Shown here piece by piece: positions 33,260-40,153 of a stretch of 40,153 nt of DNA (the first letter of the stretch is position 1; each line of letters opens with the position of its first letter). Where the stretch lies: assembly GCA_945874755.1 (NCBI GenBank), contig CAMCHR010000015.1, forward strand, positions 1-40,153. Reading direction: 5' to 3'. The stretch comes from Chitinophaga pinensis. Lineage in GTDB: Bacteria; Bacteroidota; Bacteroidia; Chitinophagales; Chitinophagaceae. The position numbers and the translations under genes were made by a program. Below the pieces are notes generated by a model. It did not search any database and was not told where the DNA came from. It was given only the letters and a program-made list of their open reading frames with translations.

Positions 33260-35212
33260 TTATTTCCCCTCTAAATCCAATAATTCACTGAACAATTGGT
33301 CATATTCATGATTCATTTGTTGGAGTGCTTGTTGTTTGGATTGGTAGTCTTTTTCTATTATTTGAAAGCCAGCAATGTCAGTATAGATGGAAGGGTCAGC
33401 CATTTTTAATTCAATTGCTTTCAACGCGGACTGATTTTGCCCCATTTTTTCTTCTAATTGTGCAATTTGCTTTTGTAATTTCTGCACTAGTTTTTGTTGG
33501 TCTTTATCAATTGGACCCGTTTTAACATCCTTAACAACTACTGGCTCAACTTTTTTTTCGACCGGTTTTGGGATTGGTTTTGGTGCTTCCGGATTTGCAG
33601 CTTTTTGTTTTGCCATCCTTTCTTTCCATTCAACCCATTCGTCATAATCTCCCTTGAATTCTATGATTTGCTCATCTTCAATTTCCCAAATCTTATTCGC
33701 AGTTTTTGAAATAAAAAAACGATCGTGACTCACCAATATAATAGAGCCATCATATTTTGTTAAGGCTTCTGCTAATAGCTCCACAGTGGCCATGTCAAGG
33801 TGGTTAGTAGGTTCATCCAGCATTAAAAAGTTTGCCTTACTGATAATAGTTTTTGTTAATGCCACCCTTGCTTTTTCTCCACCACTCAAGACTTTAATTT
33901 TTTTATCAATTTCATCTCCACCAAATAGGAAACAACCTAGTAAAGCACGAAGTTCTAAATCTGTTTTTTTAGTACCACATTCTTGCACTTCTTGTAAAAT
34001 AGTATTGTTCAAGTTCAAAGATTCTAACTGGTGTTGTGCATAAAAACTTTCATCTACATTATGGCCCCAAACCCTTTCTCCTTGATAGCTTTCCATGCCT
34101 GCCACAATTCTTAATAGGGTAGATTTTCCTTTACCATTCGCACCAATTAAGGCAATTTTATCGCCTCTTTCAATCTCTGCAAATGCGTTTTCTAAAATGT
34201 TTTGAGCAGGATAGCTTTTACTGACACCCTTTAAATCTACCAAAACTTTTCCAGGGGTTTTATCTACTGCAAAATTGATCCTGATATTGGGTCTTTCAAT
34301 TTGCACATCCTCAATGACATCTAATCGGTCTAATCTTTTTTGTATAGATTGAGCTTGTGCCGCTTTAGAAGCCTTCGCTTTAAATCGCTCAATAAAACGC
34401 TCTTGTTGTCTGATATAATCTTGTTGATTTTCAAATGCCCTTTGCTGAATCTCTACGCGTTGTACTTTCTCCACTTCATAATAAGCATAATCACCGGTAT
34501 AAAAATTAAGTTGTTGTTGGTATACTTCAACAATTTTATTCACCATTTTGTTCAAGAAATATTTGTCGTGACTCACAATCACCACACTGCCTTTATAATG
34601 CAATAAATATTTTTCCAACCATTCAATACTTGGTAAATCTAAGTGGTTGGTAGGCTCATCCAGTAATAGTACATCTGGGGCTTGTAAAATCATTTTAGCC
34701 AATAATACACGCATTCTCCATCCTCCACTAAACTCTTTATAGGGACGGGTTAAATCCTTATTTGTAAAACCTAGACCATGTAAAACTTCCTCTGCCTTAT
34801 GTTCAATATTATAACCATCCAATACATCCAATTCATGTAGTGCATCCGTGTACTTAATTAAAATATCATTGTCTTCGGGGTTAGCTTCTAAGGCGATACC
34901 AAGGGCCTCAATTTCTTTTTCTAATGCACGCACTCTTTCAAAAGCGCCTAATGCGACTTCTGTGATGGTTTCACTTGTATCAAAACTCAATAAATCCTGG
35001 TGTAAATAGCCAATCGTGGTGTCTCTGCCTTTTTCTACTGTACCTTTTGAAGGCGTGTACTGTCCAACCAATAGCTTCAAAAGCGTTGATTTCCCGGTTC
35101 CATTGTATCCAATTAATCCTATTCTTTCACCTGGTTGGATATGCCAAGAAGCATCCGTTACGATTGCTCTAGCACCAAATTCAAAAGTGACATTTTGTAA
35201 GCCTATTAACAT
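33260..35212 (-). CDS. ABC-F family ATPase (ribosome-associated type)
   Basis: The 650-residue protein has two ABC domains in one chain and no membrane segment. This is the ABC-F layout, whose members bind the ribosomal E site and act in translation control or antibiotic protection. Domain 1 has GYNGTGKSTLLK (about 35-46), FSGGWRMRV and LLLDEPTNHLDLPS. A charged linker follows (about 240-300, including a RQQERFIERFKAKASKAAQAQS stretch). Domain 2 has GANGKGKSTLLR, LSGGEKARVALTKTI and LMLDEPTNHLDMA. The C-terminus (about 545-650) is Pro/Lys-rich and then coiled coil, as in Uup. It is monocistronic, with TAACTTTG at 35232-35239 as its -7 box. Confidence 0.9.
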   Translation of the reverse strand: MLIGLQNVTFEFGARAIVTDASWHIQPGERIGLIGYNGTGKSTLLKLLVGQYTPSKGTVEKGRDTTIGYLHQDLLSFDTSETITEVALGAFERVRALEKEIEALGIALEANPEDNDILIKYTDALHELDVLDGYNIEHKAEEVLHGLGFTNKDLTRPYKEFSGGWRMRVLLAKMILQAPDVLLLDEPTNHLDLPSIEWLEKYLLHYKGSVVIVSHDKYFLNKMVNKIVEVYQQQLNFYTGDYAYYEVEKVQRVEIQQRAFENQQDYIRQQERFIERFKAKASKAAQAQSIQKRLDRLDVIEDVQIERPNIRINFAVDKTPGKVLVDLKGVSKSYPAQNILENAFAEIERGDKIALIGANGKGKSTLLRIVAGMESYQGERVWGHNVDESFYAQHQLESLNLNNTILQEVQECGTKKTDLELRALLGCFLFGGDEIDKKIKVLSGGEKARVALTKTIISKANFLMLDEPTNHLDMATVELLAEALTKYDGSIILVSHDRFFISKTANKIWEIEDEQIIEFKGDYDEWVEWKERMAKQKAANPEAPKPIPKPVEKKVEPVVVKDVKTGPIDKDQQKLVQKLQKQIAQLEEKMGQNQSALKAIELKMADPSIYTDIAGFQIIEKDYQSKQQALQQMNHEYDQLFSELLDLEGK

Positions 35213-35231
35213 ATTATTTCAATTCTGAGCG

Positions 35232-35272
35232 CAAAGTTACAGAGTTGTGGTGGCTATTTATGCATATTTTTG
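35232..35272. promoter_or_regulatory. Divergent promoters of the ABC-F gene and the lipoprotein gene
   Basis: TAACTTTG on the minus strand (35232-35239) faces the ABC-F gene. On the plus strand TTG (35245-35247) and TATTTTTG (35265-35272), 17 bases apart, face the lipoprotein gene. The TTG at 35270 is inside this box and is therefore not a start codon. Confidence 0.6.
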
Positions 35273-35278
35273 AAAAAA

Positions 35279-35836
35279 ATGTATATGTCTAGATTGCTCA
35301 TACTGCTTTTAATGACTTGCTTAATGGCTTGTGGGAATAAGGTAAATGAACCAACAGATAAACTTAACACCAAATTTGCAGGCTTAAGACATGACCCAAT
35401 TTTGGATCAACAAATTCAACCTTTATTGAACCAATATTTTGCTGTCATGGCGCATTTGCAAGAACAGGACAGTGTCAATTTGCAGTTATATGGCACAAAT
35501 ATGATCTTTCTAGCAGATAGTTTGATCCAACAGGATTTATCCCTTGACACAGCGACTCAAAATAAGGCTGTTCAAGGTTTAATGAATGTTCAAAACGAAA
35601 TGACCGCTATTTTGATGGAATCCAATACAGATGCGCGCATCATAGGTGCACAAATGTTAAGCTTGCAATGGATTGAGTTCTTGGCTGCTATTGGCTATCA
35701 AAAGCAAACAATTTATATTTTTAGAGACAAGGAAGAAAATTGTTGGATGGGGTTGAAAAATAAAGGGACCAATCCATATCAAAACCAGGTGGATCTGCAA
35801 TACCAGCCAATACAAATTTTACAGGAACTTCAATAA
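35279..35836 (+). CDS. Lipoprotein of unknown function
   Basis: From the ATG at 35279 (or 35285) the protein has about 185 residues. A lipoprotein signal peptide ends in the lipobox LMAC, so it should be lipid-anchored. The mature part looks mostly helical (for example ILDQQIQPLLNQYFAVMAHLQEQD and NVQNEMTAILMESNTDARIIGAQML) and ends with a short strand-like segment, YQKQTIYIFRDKEENCWMGL. I do not recognise the family. It has its own promoter and converges on the secreted-protein gene to its right, with a 32-base gap. Confidence 0.7.
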   Translation: MYMSRLLILLLMTCLMACGNKVNEPTDKLNTKFAGLRHDPILDQQIQPLLNQYFAVMAHLQEQDSVNLQLYGTNMIFLADSLIQQDLSLDTATQNKAVQGLMNVQNEMTAILMESNTDARIIGAQMLSLQWIEFLAAIGYQKQTIYIFRDKEENCWMGLKNKGTNPYQNQVDLQYQPIQILQELQ

Positions 35837-35868
35837 GATCATCCACTAAGATCATTCACTAGGGTGCA

Positions 35869-36993
35869 CTATTGCGGAATTGTAGGCTCATAGACAATCA
35901 ATATTTTGGCATTGATTTTATTGGTAGAAGTAATAAAATATTCCTGTCTAACCTTACCGTCTTTAAATAAAAGTAATGCAGTATTAGGTGGCACTGTGCC
36001 CATATTATGTGCTACAATGATGACTTCATGCTCCCTTACATTTTCAGTAAAATCAAATTCGAGGTGGATCGCTTTGTAGCTTAATCTTTTTTTGTTAATC
36101 AATAATTTTTTGTTGTCAAAAACAAGGATTGTATCATTGTCTATGGTTCCATTGTCAAATAAATCGAGGCTAATTTTTTTACTATTGGTAATGATTTTTT
36201 TAACCAATTTATTTTCTCTTCCCACCAATACCCAAGGCAGATTAATGGGTTGATTTTGGATTGTATTTTGAGCAATGTTATTGGTAGGAATGGCTTCATT
36301 TTCAACAATCACATCATCTGTAGTTGCTTCTATAGTTGGATTTACGGTAGTTTTTGAATTGGTATTTTCTGTGGAAGCTATCAATTTACTGGTGGAATTA
36401 GCTACATTTTTGGTTGCAGTAGTCGAACTTGGTTTAGCTAAAAAAGTTTTTACAGCTGTGGTTTTTGGCTGTGTATTTTGGGTGATTGATAATTTTGTTT
36501 TTGGTGTATCCGTCTTTTTATTTTCTACCTTCGTTTTTTTAATACTCAATAAGCTGGGTACTTTTTCTAAAAAAACTTTCCCGCTTCCACAATTTCTTTT
36601 TCCATTTACCGAAGTAGACATATAACTACCTTCTAAAATCTCATGTCCATCTATATTTTTATAGGTCAAAAAATTAGACATCAAACAAGCCTCTAGTTCA
36701 TTGGCTATTTTAATTTGATCAAAACTAGTTTCATTGATTTGTATTAATTGTGTACGAATACTATGGCTGCCTCTCGCAAAAGCACTTGCATAAAACTGAT
36801 CCCCTTTTTTGGTAATGGTTTGTGCCGTAATTTGATGACTTGCGTTTTCTTTAATCACCAGCTCGTAGGTATAATTGTTGATCAGCGCATCTCCATTGGC
36901 AATAAAACTACCTTGCCATCGGCCAGTTAAGTTTTGAGCACTTAATTGGGTAAAAAATATGCATAAAAAGAGGAGTAGGGTTGACCTTGTCAT
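35869..36993 (-). CDS. Secreted protein of unknown function with S/T-rich linker
   Basis: The 374-residue protein has a signal peptide (about residues 1-19, ending LSAQ). Residues 20-145 look like a small beta-rich domain starting LTGRWQGSFIANGDALINNYTYELVIKE, a lipocalin-like opening, with two cysteines (LEACLMSNF and KRNCGSGK) that could form a disulfide. Residues about 150-250 are a low-complexity Ser/Thr/Lys/Asn linker. The last 120 residues form a second strand-rich domain (KISLDLFDNGTIDNDTILVFDNKKLLINKKRLSYKAIHLEFDF, then VIIVAHNMGTVPPNTALLLFKDG). I recognise no named family. A possible ligand-binding or cell-surface role is inference. It is divergent from thrS. Confidence 0.65.
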   Translation of the reverse strand: MTRSTLLLFLCIFFTQLSAQNLTGRWQGSFIANGDALINNYTYELVIKENASHQITAQTITKKGDQFYASAFARGSHSIRTQLIQINETSFDQIKIANELEACLMSNFLTYKNIDGHEILEGSYMSTSVNGKRNCGSGKVFLEKVPSLLSIKKTKVENKKTDTPKTKLSITQNTQPKTTAVKTFLAKPSSTTATKNVANSTSKLIASTENTNSKTTVNPTIEATTDDVIVENEAIPTNNIAQNTIQNQPINLPWVLVGRENKLVKKIITNSKKISLDLFDNGTIDNDTILVFDNKKLLINKKRLSYKAIHLEFDFTENVREHEVIIVAHNMGTVPPNTALLLFKDGKVRQEYFITSTNKINAKILIVYEPTIPQ

Positions 36994-37009
36994 AAAATGA
37001 TTAGAACTA

Positions 37010-37040
37010 TAAATTTAAGAATTAATCTAAGTATAAACAA
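37010..37040 (-). promoter_or_regulatory. Probable promoter of the secreted-protein gene
   Basis: On the minus strand TTG (37038-37040) and TAAATTTA (37010-37017) are 20 bases apart, one base off the TAnnTTTG consensus and 16 bases before the ATG at 36993. Confidence 0.45.
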
Positions 37041-37056
37041 GCATCCTTTTTTTTGT

Positions 37057-37064
37057 TATCTTTG
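37057..37064 (+). promoter_or_regulatory. -7 box (TATCTTTG) of thrS
   Basis: TATCTTTG matches TAnnTTTG 25 bases before the ATG at 37090. It shows that the frame's extension upstream of 37090 is untranslated leader and promoter DNA. Confidence 0.6.
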
Positions 37065-37089
37065 TAGCTATATATTTATTCGTACAATC

Positions 37090-39030
37090 ATGGTTCAAAT
37101 TCAATTTCCAGACGGGGCAGTAAGATCCTATGAAAAAGGTATCACTGCACTAGGTATCGCTAAATCAATTAGTGAAGGCTTGGCAAAAAAAGTATTGGCT
37201 GCTTCTATCAATGGGGAAGTTTGGGATGCAACGCGTCCAATTAACAATGATGCCGCATTGAAATTATTGACCTGGGACGACGCCGATGGTAAAAATACTT
37301 TCTGGCATTCATCTGCGCATTTATTAGCAGAAGCCGTTGAAATGCAATTTCCTGGTGCAAAATTTTGGGTAGGACCAGCCTTAGAAAAAGGTTTTTATTA
37401 TGATATAGATTTAGGTGGAAAGACCATTAAGGAAGAAGATGTTGTTTTATTGGAACAGAAAATGAATGAATTGGCAAAACAAGCCAATGCCTATATCCGT
37501 AAGGAATTGTCAAAGCCCGAAGCAGTGGCTTATTTTACCGAAAAGGGGGATGAATATAAACTAGATTTATTGTCTGGATTGGAAGATGGGACCATTACTT
37601 TTTATACACAAGGTGGCTTTACAGATTTATGTCGTGGGCCACATATTCCAAATACAAGTGCGATTAAGGCTATTAAAATCACCAATATTGCAGGTGCTTT
37701 TTGGAAAGGGGATGAAAAAAATAAAATGTTGACGCGTGTATATGGTGTGACTTTTCCGAATCAAAAAGAATTGGATGAATACTTGTTATTATTAGAAGAA
37801 GCAAAGAAAAGAGATCACCGAAAATTAGGAAAAGAACTAGGCATTTATACCATGGATGATGATGTTGGACCTGGACTTCCATTATGGATGCCCAATGGTA
37901 CAATTATTATTGAAGAATTGGAACGCCTTGCAAAAGAGACCGAAGAAGCAGCAGGATATAAGCGCGTTGTGACACCTCATATCGCTAAAGAAAGCATGTA
38001 TATTAAGAGTGGGCACTTACCTTATTATGAAGATAGCATGTTCCCTCCAATGGAATTGGATGGCACAAAATATTACTTAAAAGCAATGAATTGTCCGCAT
38101 CACCATAAAATTTTTGATGCAGAGCCAAAGAGCTATAAAGACATGCCATTAAGACTTGCAGAGTATGGTACTTGTTACCGTTATGAGCAATCGGGTGAAT
38201 TATTTGGATTAATGCGTGTGCGTTGTTTACATATGAATGATGCGCATATTTATTGCACTAAAGCACAATTTGCACAAGAATTCAGAGCTGTGAATGAGAT
38301 GTACTTGAAGTACTTTAATATTTTTGGCATTGACAAATACGTAATGCGATTAAGTTTACATGATCCTGCAAAATTGGGTCAGAAATACATCAACGAACCA
38401 GCGTTGTGGTTAGAGACGGAACAAATGGTGCGTGAAGTATTGATTGAAACGGGCACGCCGTTTGTGGAAGTGCAGGATGAAGGCGCTTTTTACGGACCTA
38501 AAATTGATGTACAAATTTGGAGTATCATAGGAAGAGAGTTTACATTGGCTACCAATCAAGTGGATTTTGCACAAGGAAAACGATTTAATCTAAGTTTCAC
38601 GAATAAAGACAATGAGCCAGAAACCCCATTGATTATTCATCGTGCACCTTTGGGCACTCATGAACGCTTTATTGGTTTCTTATTAGAGCATTATGCTGGT
38701 AAATTCCCTGTTTGGTTGGCACCTTTACAAGCCAAGATCTTGCCAATTAGTGACAAGTTTATGCCTTATGCGCAGGAGGTATTGGCTGAATTGCGTAAAG
38801 CCGGTGTTCGTGCCGAGATTGATGATAGAAATGAGAAAATTGGTAAAAAAATCCGAGATACTGAATTGATGAAAGTGCCTTATATGCTAGTGATTGGAGA
38901 AAAAGAGACTTCTGAGGGTCAATTATCTATCAGAAGACAAGGCAAAGGAGATTTAGGGATGATGGATAAAACCGCCTTTATTTCTCAGATCCAACAAGAA
39001 ATAGTGGAAAGAAAAGCACCTGAAGCATAA
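37090..39030 (+). CDS. thrS: Threonine--tRNA ligase ThrS
   Basis: From the ATG at 37090 it has 646 residues; 31 upstream in-frame codons are rejected because the promoter box lies inside them. Domains in order: TGS (MVQIQFPDGAVRSYEKGITALGIA), the editing domain with the HSSAHLLAEAV zinc/His motif, the class II catalytic core with MNCPHHHKIF, CYRYEQSGELFGLMRVRCLHMNDAHIYC and GAFYGPKIDVQI, and the C-terminal anticodon-binding domain. It charges tRNA-Thr and edits mischarged Ser. infC follows after 42 bases, the conserved thrS-infC-rpmI order. Confidence 0.97.
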   Translation: MVQIQFPDGAVRSYEKGITALGIAKSISEGLAKKVLAASINGEVWDATRPINNDAALKLLTWDDADGKNTFWHSSAHLLAEAVEMQFPGAKFWVGPALEKGFYYDIDLGGKTIKEEDVVLLEQKMNELAKQANAYIRKELSKPEAVAYFTEKGDEYKLDLLSGLEDGTITFYTQGGFTDLCRGPHIPNTSAIKAIKITNIAGAFWKGDEKNKMLTRVYGVTFPNQKELDEYLLLLEEAKKRDHRKLGKELGIYTMDDDVGPGLPLWMPNGTIIIEELERLAKETEEAAGYKRVVTPHIAKESMYIKSGHLPYYEDSMFPPMELDGTKYYLKAMNCPHHHKIFDAEPKSYKDMPLRLAEYGTCYRYEQSGELFGLMRVRCLHMNDAHIYCTKAQFAQEFRAVNEMYLKYFNIFGIDKYVMRLSLHDPAKLGQKYINEPALWLETEQMVREVLIETGTPFVEVQDEGAFYGPKIDVQIWSIIGREFTLATNQVDFAQGKRFNLSFTNKDNEPETPLIIHRAPLGTHERFIGFLLEHYAGKFPVWLAPLQAKILPISDKFMPYAQEVLAELRKAGVRAEIDDRNEKIGKKIRDTELMKVPYMLVIGEKETSEGQLSIRRQGKGDLGMMDKTAFISQIQQEIVERKAPEA

Positions 39031-39072
39031 CATTGACTATCTTTACAAACTTAAACAACGTTTTAACAATTA

Positions 39073-39654
39073 ATGGCATTACCGAACAGAGGACCAAGAT
39101 TTAACCCAAGGTTTCAAAGACAACAAGAACCTGAGCACCGTATCAATGATCGTATTAGAGTACCAGAAATACGACTGGTTGGTGAGAATATCACCGTAGG
39201 CGTTTACAACACACAAGATGCGTTAAAAATAGCTGCTGAACAAGGTCTAGACTTAGTTGAGATTTCTCCAACAGCCAATCCCCCAGTATGTAAAGTCATT
39301 GATTATAAGAAATTTCTTTACGAGAAAAAGCGTAAAGAAAAAGAGATGAAAGCGAACTCAAAGCAATCAGAAATCAAAGAGATTCGCTTCACTCCGGGTA
39401 CAGATGATCATGATTTTGATTTTAAAGCAAAACATGCCGAAAAGTTTTTACAAGATGGAAATAAGGTAAAAGCCTATGTTCAATTTAAAGGTAGAGCCAT
39501 TATGTTCCAAGATAGAGGTCAATTGCTATTATTGAAATTCGCAGAAAGACTTGCAGATGCTGGCACCCTAGAAAGTATGCCTAAGTTGGAAGGAAAGAGA
39601 TTGTTTGCCATTTTCCAACCTAAAGCAGGGGGTAAAAAGAAGCCAAGCGCTTAA
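39073..39654 (+). CDS. infC: Translation initiation factor IF-3
   Basis: The 193-residue factor binds the 30S subunit and controls start-codon and initiator-tRNA selection. The N-domain has HRINDRIRVPEIRLVGENITVGVYNTQDALKIAAEQGLDLVEISPTANPPVCKVIDYKKFLYE. The lysine-rich linker helix and the C-domain (SEIKEIRFTPGTDDHDFDFKAKHAEKFLQDGNKVKAYVQFKGR) follow. A 20-residue Arg/Pro-rich N-terminal extension is present. The start codon is ATG, not the AUU used for autoregulation in enterobacteria. It follows thrS by 42 bases and is followed by a hairpin stack. Confidence 0.97.
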   Translation: MALPNRGPRFNPRFQRQQEPEHRINDRIRVPEIRLVGENITVGVYNTQDALKIAAEQGLDLVEISPTANPPVCKVIDYKKFLYEKKRKEKEMKANSKQSEIKEIRFTPGTDDHDFDFKAKHAEKFLQDGNKVKAYVQFKGRAIMFQDRGQLLLLKFAERLADAGTLESMPKLEGKRLFAIFQPKAGGKKKPSA

Positions 39655-39865
39655 TATTTGATATCGCAATCAGCTAAAATGCTGATTTTCAATGAATATT
39701 TTATAGATAGCCTCCAATTAGGGAGCTATTTTGGTTTTAAGCCACATTATTGTGGCTTTTTATTTTTTAAGCCTTTTCTGAAGAATATAAAGGCTTAAAA
39801 ATAAACTTTTATGATTTTAAGCCACATTATTGTGGCTTTTGTTTTGCTATATTCTACACTTATCC
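39655..39865 (+). terminator. infC-rpmI gap with stacked hairpins, including a duplicated terminator
   Basis: Four hairpins follow the infC stop. The first is AATCAGC/GCTGATT (39668-39687) with a T tract. The second is an imperfect TAGC...GCTA stem around 39710-39728. Then come two copies of the same terminator, AAGCCACA-TTAT-TGTGGCTT followed by T, at 39739-39760 and 39819-39840. The last two are near-perfect Rho-independent terminators. No coding sequence is visible here. Confidence 0.75.
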
Positions 39866-39873
39866 TACCTTCG
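39844..39873 (+). promoter_or_regulatory. Probable promoter of rpmI
   Basis: TTG (39844-39846) and TACCTTCG (39866-39873) are 19 bases apart, one base off the TAnnTTTG consensus, directly after the second terminator copy. Confidence 0.5.
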
Positions 39874-39879
39874 CCCTCC

Positions 39880-39953
39880 ATTTCCCACAAGGCTCAAAAA
39901 GTGTCTCGCCCGTGCAAGACCGCCAGTAGGGAGTAATCGATAAGATTATAATA
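39880..39953 (+). promoter_or_regulatory. rpmI leader, candidate ribosomal-protein autoregulatory RNA
   Basis: About 74 bases separate the inferred transcription start from the rpmI ATG. The segment is more GC-rich than the surrounding gaps and contains complementary pieces (GTCT with AGAC, CTC with GAG). L20 controls rpmI-rplT through such leaders in other bacteria. I cannot show that this one folds similarly. Confidence 0.3.
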
Positions 39954-40153
39954 ATGCCAAAAGTAAAAACTAACTCAAGCGCAAAAAAGCGTTTTAAAGT
40001 TACAGGAACCGGTGAAATCACCTTCCAAAAAGCGTTCAAAAGACACATTCTAACCAAGAAATCTACAAAGCGTAAAAGAGCTATGAGAAAGAAAGGTTTA
40101 GTAGGATCAACTAACAAAGACTTCGTTCTTCGTTTATTAAGATTAAAAGGATA
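39954..40153 (+). CDS. rpmI: Ribosomal protein L35 (complete but for the last base of the stop)
   Basis: The frame from the ATG at 39954 encodes 66 residues and ends in TA at the window edge, most likely a truncated TAA or TAG. The sequence starts [20 protein letters not shown] and is extremely basic. It contains [18 protein letters not shown] and ends VLRLLRLKG, all typical of L35, a small 50S protein. rplT is expected just beyond the edge. It follows thrS-infC but has its own terminator-promoter boundary upstream. Confidence 0.95.
   Translation, partial: MPKVKTNSSAKKRFKVTGTGEITFQKAFKRHILTKKSTKRKRAMRKKGLVGSTNKDFVLRLLRLKG

Noticed and set aside
37010..37089. Long thrS leader with a T-box or similar riboswitch
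   Set aside because: The -7 box at 37057-37064 leaves only about 20 bases of leader, and T-boxes are not expected in Bacteroidota.
39860..40117. An 85-codon minus-strand frame over rpmI
   Set aside because: It lies opposite the clear L35 gene and its leader and has no recognisable protein features.

Overview
This 40-kb window is a chromosomal segment from a member of the Bacteroidota, most likely a Chitinophagaceae-like lineage. Three things point there. The first is family content: Bacteroidota-type serine palmitoyltransferase, DUF3078 and DUF4294 proteins, a NagB-PIG-L fusion, and an lptE-TPR-secG block. The second is the repeated use of the Bacteroidota promoter -7 box TAnnTTTG. The third is the absence of obvious Shine-Dalgarno sequences. 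The DNA is moderately AT-rich. Almost everything is housekeeping; no phage, transposase, CRISPR or defence genes are visible.

Layout. 1-891 (-): 5' part of a PafA-like alkaline phosphatase, cut by the window edge. 982-2238 (+): serine palmitoyltransferase for sphingolipids. 2308-4315 (-): mltG and a YihY/BrkB membrane protein. 4404-8678 (-): an envelope/translation cluster miaB, sigma-54 activator, lptE, TPR protein and secG, ended by a strong terminator. 8860-9852 (+): DUF3078 outer-membrane-type protein. 9861-10982 (-): purK. 11057-12356 (+): an ABC ATPase without a permease, and a bacillithiol-transferase-like DinB protein. 12359-18030 (-): a tight run of unknown membrane protein, radical SAM enzyme, EamA and TSUP transporters, TonB-like protein and folC. 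18095-24722 (+): ccmE, ccmF, DUF4294, glnS and tilS. 24700-25802 (-): rlmH and a rhomboid protease. 25944-28136 (+): a visibly AT-richer penicillin-acylase-family protein.

28137-28471 holds the most unusual DNA in the window. It is an array of six near-identical small hairpins on a strict 50/40-bp grid, closed by a Rho-independent terminator whose loop lies almost exactly at the next grid position. It is followed by a tRNA-Arg(ACG) gene on the minus strand. Then come nagB (fused to a PIG-L-like domain), pyk and pfkA (-), an ABC-F ATPase (-), two unknown secreted or lipoproteins, and the conserved thrS-infC-rpmI translation cluster (+). The infC-rpmI gap carries a stack of hairpins, including two copies of the same terminator, and then a separate promoter with a roughly 75-nt rpmI leader.

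Functionally the window combines envelope biogenesis (SPT, MltG, LptE, SecG, TonB-like), cytochrome c maturation (CcmE/CcmF, with CcmE carrying a CxxxY motif in place of the usual His), glycolysis and amino-sugar catabolism (PfkA, Pyk, NagB), and translation/tRNA modification (MiaB, TilS, RlmH, GlnS, ThrS, IF-3, L35). I see no obvious new multi-gene system. The best candidates for undescribed biology are the hairpin array, the infC-rpmI intergenic region and the cysteine-rich radical SAM protein.
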